10,733 nt of DNA from an uncultured Caryophanales bacterium (GTDB taxonomy: Bacteria; Bacillota_I; Bacilli_A; RF39; UBA660): the NCBI GenBank assembly GCA_947065955.1, contig CAMSXY010000029.1:1-10733 (forward strand), given 5' to 3'. Of the stretch, positions 7,770 through 10,733 are shown piece after piece. The first letter of the stretch is position 1; each line of letters begins with the position of its first letter. A model generated the notes under the pieces. It was not told the origin of the DNA, did not search any database, and was given only the letters and a program-made list of their open reading frames with translations. The position numbers and the translations under genes were made by a program.

Positions 7770-7771
7770 CG

Positions 7772-9190
7772 TTAAATTTCCTCAATTTTCATGAAATTGG
7801 TATGAGCATCTACACCAGAACCACCTGCGACTAAAACAAGATCTCCTTCTTTTAAATTTAACGTATCTTTTGCAGCTTCAAGTCCTATTTTTATGATTTC
7901 ATCTGTATCAATACTCTCTTCTGCTACTTTAGGATAAATTCCCCATTTTAAAGCTAAGTGTTGTGCAACTTTTTCATTTGGAACGGTTGCAATAATATAA
8001 GAATTTGGTCTTAAGGAAGAAATGTCATAAGCTGTTTTTCCTGTTAAAGTAGAAGTTACAATAGCTTGAATTGGTAATTCTTTAGAAGCTTCCACAGCAA
8101 GCTTTGCGATTGTATTATGGATCATTGTTCCTCTTAGTTTGTAATCTTCTAATCTATATTTTGTTATTTTTTCTGTGTTTTCACAGATCATAGTCATATT
8201 TTGAATCGTCTCTACAGGGTACTTTCCTATTGTTGTTTCGTCACTCGTCATAATAGCATCACATCTTGCTAAAACGGCATTCGAAACATCTGTTACTTCG
8301 GCGTTCGTTGGACGGATATTATTTTTCATACTATGCATCATTTGGGTTGCCATAATAACCCCTTTACTATGAGCATGACAAGAATCGATCATCATTTGTT
8401 GATATAAAGGTAGATTTTCAACTCCTGTTTCCGTTCCTAAATCACCACGGGCAATCATAATATAATCAGAAGCTTCTACAATTTCTTCTAAATTATCCAT
8501 TGCAAATTGAGTTTCTACTTTTGAAACAATTGGCATATCTGGTTTTCCATATAAGGCACAAAGCTCTTTGACTTCTCTTATATTTTCTGCGGTATTTACA
8601 AAAGAAATTGCTAAATAATCTCCATCATGTTCACAGGCATATTTAATATCTTCCCTATCTTTTTCACTTACATAAGGAACATCTAAATTAATTCCTGGAA
8701 TACAAACACCACGTCTACTTTTAATCGTTCCACTATTCATGATTTGACAAGTCACTGCCTTTGGTGTTCCACTTTCATCATTTTCTACTGAAATAACTTC
8801 TAATTTGTAAAAACCATCGTCTATTAAAATAGACATTCCTACTTTTAAGTCTTTAATAATTCCTTTATAATTAAAACAAATTGCTTCGCTTGTTCCTTCA
8901 ATATCCTCTTCTACAATACGAATTTGATTTCCCTTAATAAGTTCAATGCAATCATCCTTAAAGTTGCAGGTTCTTAAATCAGGTCCTTTTGTATCATATA
9001 AAATAGCTAGATTCGCTCCTAATTCCTTTCTTGCTCGCATAACTAAATCTTCATCGATTTTTCTTTCTTCCAAAGTTGCATGCGAAAAGTTAATACGTGC
9101 AACATTCATTCCTGCTTCTACTAAACCTTTAAACTTTTCCCAATCTTGGGTAGAAGGTCCAATACTACAAATAATCTTTGTTTTTTTCAT
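7772..9190 (-). CDS. pyk: Pyruvate kinase
   Basis: This enzyme converts phosphoenolpyruvate and ADP to pyruvate and ATP, the last step of glycolysis, in the cytoplasm. The 472-residue protein has the A/B/A/C plan without the extra C-terminal domain of Bacillus enzymes. Visible residues are Arg32 and Asn34 (NVARINFSH), Asp66 (YDTKGP), the B domain at about 70-170, Lys224 and Glu226 (IVSKVET), Asp250 (MIARGDLG) and Thr282 (ATQMMHSM), all in the expected spacing. The C domain holds a likely effector-phosphate loop STLTGKTA. The conserved LSGETA block is changed to TSDETT (315-320). The start is the ATG at 9190, 8 bases after AAGGAG; a GTG at 9199 would overlap that ribosome binding site. It is the first gene of the pyk-yceD-rpmF unit. 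Confidence 0.96.
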   Translation of the reverse strand: MKKTKIICSIGPSTQDWEKFKGLVEAGMNVARINFSHATLEERKIDEDLVMRARKELGANLAILYDTKGPDLRTCNFKDDCIELIKGNQIRIVEEDIEGTSEAICFNYKGIIKDLKVGMSILIDDGFYKLEVISVENDESGTPKAVTCQIMNSGTIKSRRGVCIPGINLDVPYVSEKDREDIKYACEHDGDYLAISFVNTAENIREVKELCALYGKPDMPIVSKVETQFAMDNLEEIVEASDYIMIARGDLGTETGVENLPLYQQMMIDSCHAHSKGVIMATQMMHSMKNNIRPTNAEVTDVSNAVLARCDAIMTSDETTIGKYPVETIQNMTMICENTEKITKYRLEDYKLRGTMIHNTIAKLAVEASKELPIQAIVTSTLTGKTAYDISSLRPNSYIIATVPNEKVAQHLALKWGIYPKVAEESIDTDEIIKIGLEAAKDTLNLKEGDLVLVAGGSGVDAHTNFMKIEEI

Positions 9191-9217
9191 TCTTTCCACT
9201 CCTTATAGACTTTCTAC

Positions 9218-9246
9218 ATTTTACTAAAAAAGAAGGAAAATTGCAA
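9218..9246 (-). promoter_or_regulatory. Predicted sigma-A promoter of the pyk-yceD-rpmF operon
   Basis: On the minus strand, TTGCAA (9246-9241) and TAAAAT (9223-9218) are separated by exactly 17 bases. The -10 box lies about 27 bases upstream of the pyk ATG, leaving a short leader with AAGGAG. No riboswitch-like or catabolite-response sequence was recognised between it and the gene. Confidence 0.6.
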
Positions 9247-9299
9247 TCTTTTTTCAATTTTTTTTACCATTTTTCTGGGTTTTTTTTAATTATTTTTTC

Positions 9300-9328
9300 T
9301 TGATCCTACTCTTTTTTTATGTTATGCT
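9300..9328 (+). promoter_or_regulatory. Predicted sigma-A promoter of tmcAL
   Basis: TTGATC (9300-9305), a 17-base spacer and TATGCT (9323-9328), preceded by TGT as an extended -10, form a plus-strand promoter. It is divergent from the pyk promoter, with their -35 boxes about 53 bases apart, so a regulator binding between could affect both. The intervening DNA is homopolymeric A/T, with no clear operator. Confidence 0.6.
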
Positions 9329-9372
9329 AGAAAAAATATTCGAAAATTTTAATTTTTTTAAGGGGGGATACC

Positions 9373-10485
9373 ATGAAGGCTGTAGGTATTATTTGTGAAT
9401 ACAATCCTTTTCACAATGGACATATTCATCATTTAAATGAAATCAAAAAACATTTTGAAAATTATGCGATTGTTCTTGTCTTAAGTGGATCTTTTACCCA
9501 AAGAGGAGAGGTTAGCATTTTAAATAAGTGGGATAAAACCGAAATTTCACTCATGGCAGGTGTGGATCTTGTTGTTGAACTTCCCTTTTTATATGTATGT
9601 GAAAGTGCAGATATTTTTGCGGATGCTGCTATTCAAATTTTAGAGGCATTACAAGTAGAATATCTTGTTTTTGGAAGTGAAATAAATCATATTGAAACGC
9701 TTAAACAGATGGCTTTTTTAGAACCTATTGATATTAAAAAAGATTTAAAAAAAGGATTTAGCTATGCAGCCGCTATGAATCTTTCCTTTGAAAAAAGGGA
9801 TTTTCATCTATCGGGTCCAAACGATTTACTTGGTATTTCTTATATAAGAGCTATTGAAAGACAAAAAAGTTCTATTATCCCCTTTTCCATTCAAAGAACG
9901 AATTCTTATCATAGCTTAGAGAGTAATTCTTCTATTATTAGTGCAAAAGCTATTCGAAATCTTTTAAAGGAAAATAAAGATGTTTCCTCTTTTGTTCCAC
10001 CTTATGTTCTTCCCTTTTTAAAAACAACAGTACAAGAGGAAGCGTATTTTCCTTTTTTGAAATACAAAATATTAACAGAAAAAGAGCATTTACAAGAATA
10101 CCAACTAGTAGAAGAAGGAATTGAGAATCGAATTTTAAAATATGCTTATCTTTCTTCTTCCTATGAGGAATTCATGCAAAATATTAAAACAAAAAGATAT
10201 ACTTATACACGTATTCATCGTACTTTAACTAATATTTTATGTGGTATCAAAAAAGAGCATTTTCAAAAAAATGTATCTTACCTTCGAATTCTTGGCTTTT
10301 CCAAAAAAGGAAAACAATACTTAAAAGAAAAAAAGAAAAATATTTCTATTCCTTTACTAAGCAATTATCATCCTTTATGTAAACTTGATTTGCAAGCGAC
10401 TTGTGCTTATGCTTGTGTTTTAAAAGGGGATTTACAAAAAAATATAATTGAAAAAGAATATAAAAATCCTCCTATTCAAAAATAA
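9373..10485 (+). CDS. tmcAL: tRNA(Met) cytidine acetate ligase TmcAL (YlbM family)
   Basis: TmcAL forms N4-acetylcytidine at the wobble base (C34) of elongator tRNA-Met using acetate and ATP, preventing misreading of AUA; this activity is known for the Bacillus subtilis homologue. The N-terminal nucleotidyltransferase fold is clear: GIICEYNPFHNGHIHHL with the HxGH-type motif (His14-Asn-Gly-His17), SGSFTQRGEVSILNKWDK, GVDLVVELPF, ESADIFADAAI, LVFGSEI and ISAKAIRNLL near 193-202. The C-terminal half is lysine-rich and poorly conserved. At 370 residues it is shorter than the B. subtilis protein (about 415), but ends at a genuine stop followed by a hairpin. The ATG has an unusually G-rich ribosome binding site, AAGGGGGG, at 9360-9367. 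It is the only plus-strand gene and is monocistronic. Confidence 0.93.
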   Translation: MKAVGIICEYNPFHNGHIHHLNEIKKHFENYAIVLVLSGSFTQRGEVSILNKWDKTEISLMAGVDLVVELPFLYVCESADIFADAAIQILEALQVEYLVFGSEINHIETLKQMAFLEPIDIKKDLKKGFSYAAAMNLSFEKRDFHLSGPNDLLGISYIRAIERQKSSIIPFSIQRTNSYHSLESNSSIISAKAIRNLLKENKDVSSFVPPYVLPFLKTTVQEEAYFPFLKYKILTEKEHLQEYQLVEEGIENRILKYAYLSSSYEEFMQNIKTKRYTYTRIHRTLTNILCGIKKEHFQKNVSYLRILGFSKKGKQYLKEKKKNISIPLLSNYHPLCKLDLQATCAYACVLKGDLQKNIIEKEYKNPPIQK

Positions 10486-10492
10486 ATCTATT

Positions 10493-10531
10493 AAAAAAGC
10501 GTCAATTTATATATTTTATTGACACTTTTTT
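10493..10531. terminator. Shared convergent terminator between tmcAL and the right-edge gene
   Basis: AAAAAAGCGTCAA (10493-10505) and TTGACACTTTTTT (10519-10531) pair over 13 positions with one irregular position and a 13-base loop. In the plus-strand RNA that position is a C-A mismatch; in the minus-strand RNA it is an acceptable G-U pair. A/T runs at both ends give a U-tract either way. It lies 7 bases after the tmcAL stop and about 40 bases after the stop of the minus-strand fragment, so it probably serves both. Confidence 0.8.
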
Positions 10532-10572
10532 ATTTTATAATTTACAAACCTTTTTCTTTGGTTTATTATCCT

Positions 10573-10686
10573 TTATATTCCAAGAAAATAGGGATCATTC
10601 CTTGTTCCATTTCCCCCTTTAATATGCACATTGGATTTTAAATACAAAGAGGGGCGAACTGCAAGGCTAGAAGGCACACCACCAAA
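10573..10686 (-). CDS. C-terminal fragment of a surface-type protein (5' part outside the window)
   Basis: The last 37 codons of a gene enter from the right edge on the minus strand and end at TAA (10573-10575). The peptide contains AVRPSLYLKSNVHIKGGNGT followed by NDPYFLG. That is the typical C-terminal ending (VRPxLYLKSNVxIxGGxGTxxxPYxL) of the large surface-protein domain whose front half appears near the left edge (RYVGKNPNNY to YGYAT). It is therefore a real coding end, not noise, and too short and open-ended to be caught as a complete reading frame. Whether this gene also begins with a prepilin leader cannot be seen. The rest of the gap from 10532 to 10572 shows nothing further. Confidence 0.75.
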   Translation of the reverse strand, partial: FGGVPSSLAVRPSLYLKSNVHIKGGNGTRNDPYFLGI

Positions 10687-10733
10687 AGATCGGAAGAGCA
10701 CACGTCTGAACTCCAGTCACCCAAGTCTATCTC
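10687..10733 (+). other. Illumina TruSeq read-2 adapter with 8-base index (not biological)
   Basis: Bases 10687-10720 are the TruSeq index adapter beginning AGATCGGAAGAGC and ending CCAGTCAC. Bases 10721-10728 (CCAAGTCT) occupy the i7 index position, and ATCTC at 10729-10733 is the start of the constant tail. The biological insert ends at 10686. Confidence 0.98.

Noticed and set aside
30..10686. A circular plasmid of about 10.7 kb
   Set aside because: The content is core chromosomal genes (prfB, ftsEX, pyk, rpmF) with no replication or partition gene. The frame match between the edges is better treated as a paralogue, or as an artefact to be tested.

Overview
The window is one AT-rich bacterial chromosomal fragment of 10,657 bases (30-10686), flanked by Illumina TruSeq adapter sequence at both ends (1-29 and 10687-10733). 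The adapters are library material, so the biological sequence starts and stops inside genes. Very low GC, AGGAGG-type ribosome binding sites, sigma-A-like promoters, UGA used as a stop, tryptophan encoded by UGG and the Bacillota-type order prfB / yitT / ftsE / ftsX point to an uncultured low-GC Bacillota. The prepilin-like surface proteins with repetitive lectin/FGE-like ectodomains resemble those of gut lineages near Erysipelotrichales/RF39. That placement is an inference from gene style, not a measured phylogeny.

Layout from right to left, following transcription of the minus strand: (a) 10573-10686, the last 37 codons of a surface-type protein entering from outside the window. (b) tmcAL (9373-10485), the only plus-strand gene, with its own promoter and a shared terminator. 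(c) A pyk - yceD(DUF177) - rpmF operon (9190-7084) with a promoter at 9218-9246 and a terminator at 7072-7097. (d) A second operon, starting from a promoter embedded in that terminator: a prepilin-like protein with a formylglycine-enzyme/C-type-lectin-like ectodomain (7031-5478), then prfB (RF2, with its programmed +1 frameshift intact), a yitT-family membrane protein, ftsE and ftsX, ending at a strong hairpin at 1862-1895. (e) A second prepilin-like gene with its own promoter (1667-30), running off the left end, with fibronectin/Ig-like modules and a C-terminal domain of the same class as fragment (a).

The housekeeping genes cover glycolysis (pyruvate kinase), translation (L32, RF2, and TmcAL for tRNA-Met wobble acetylation) and cell-wall remodelling at division (FtsEX). 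The striking part is the three surface-type coding regions among them. Two have textbook class III prepilin leaders (K-G|F-T-x-x-E), yet no pilus ATPase, platform protein or prepilin peptidase lies in the window. One of them sits as the promoter-proximal gene of the RF2/FtsEX operon, a place often occupied by secA in Bacillota. No CRISPR array, tRNA, rRNA, transposase or phage gene was seen.
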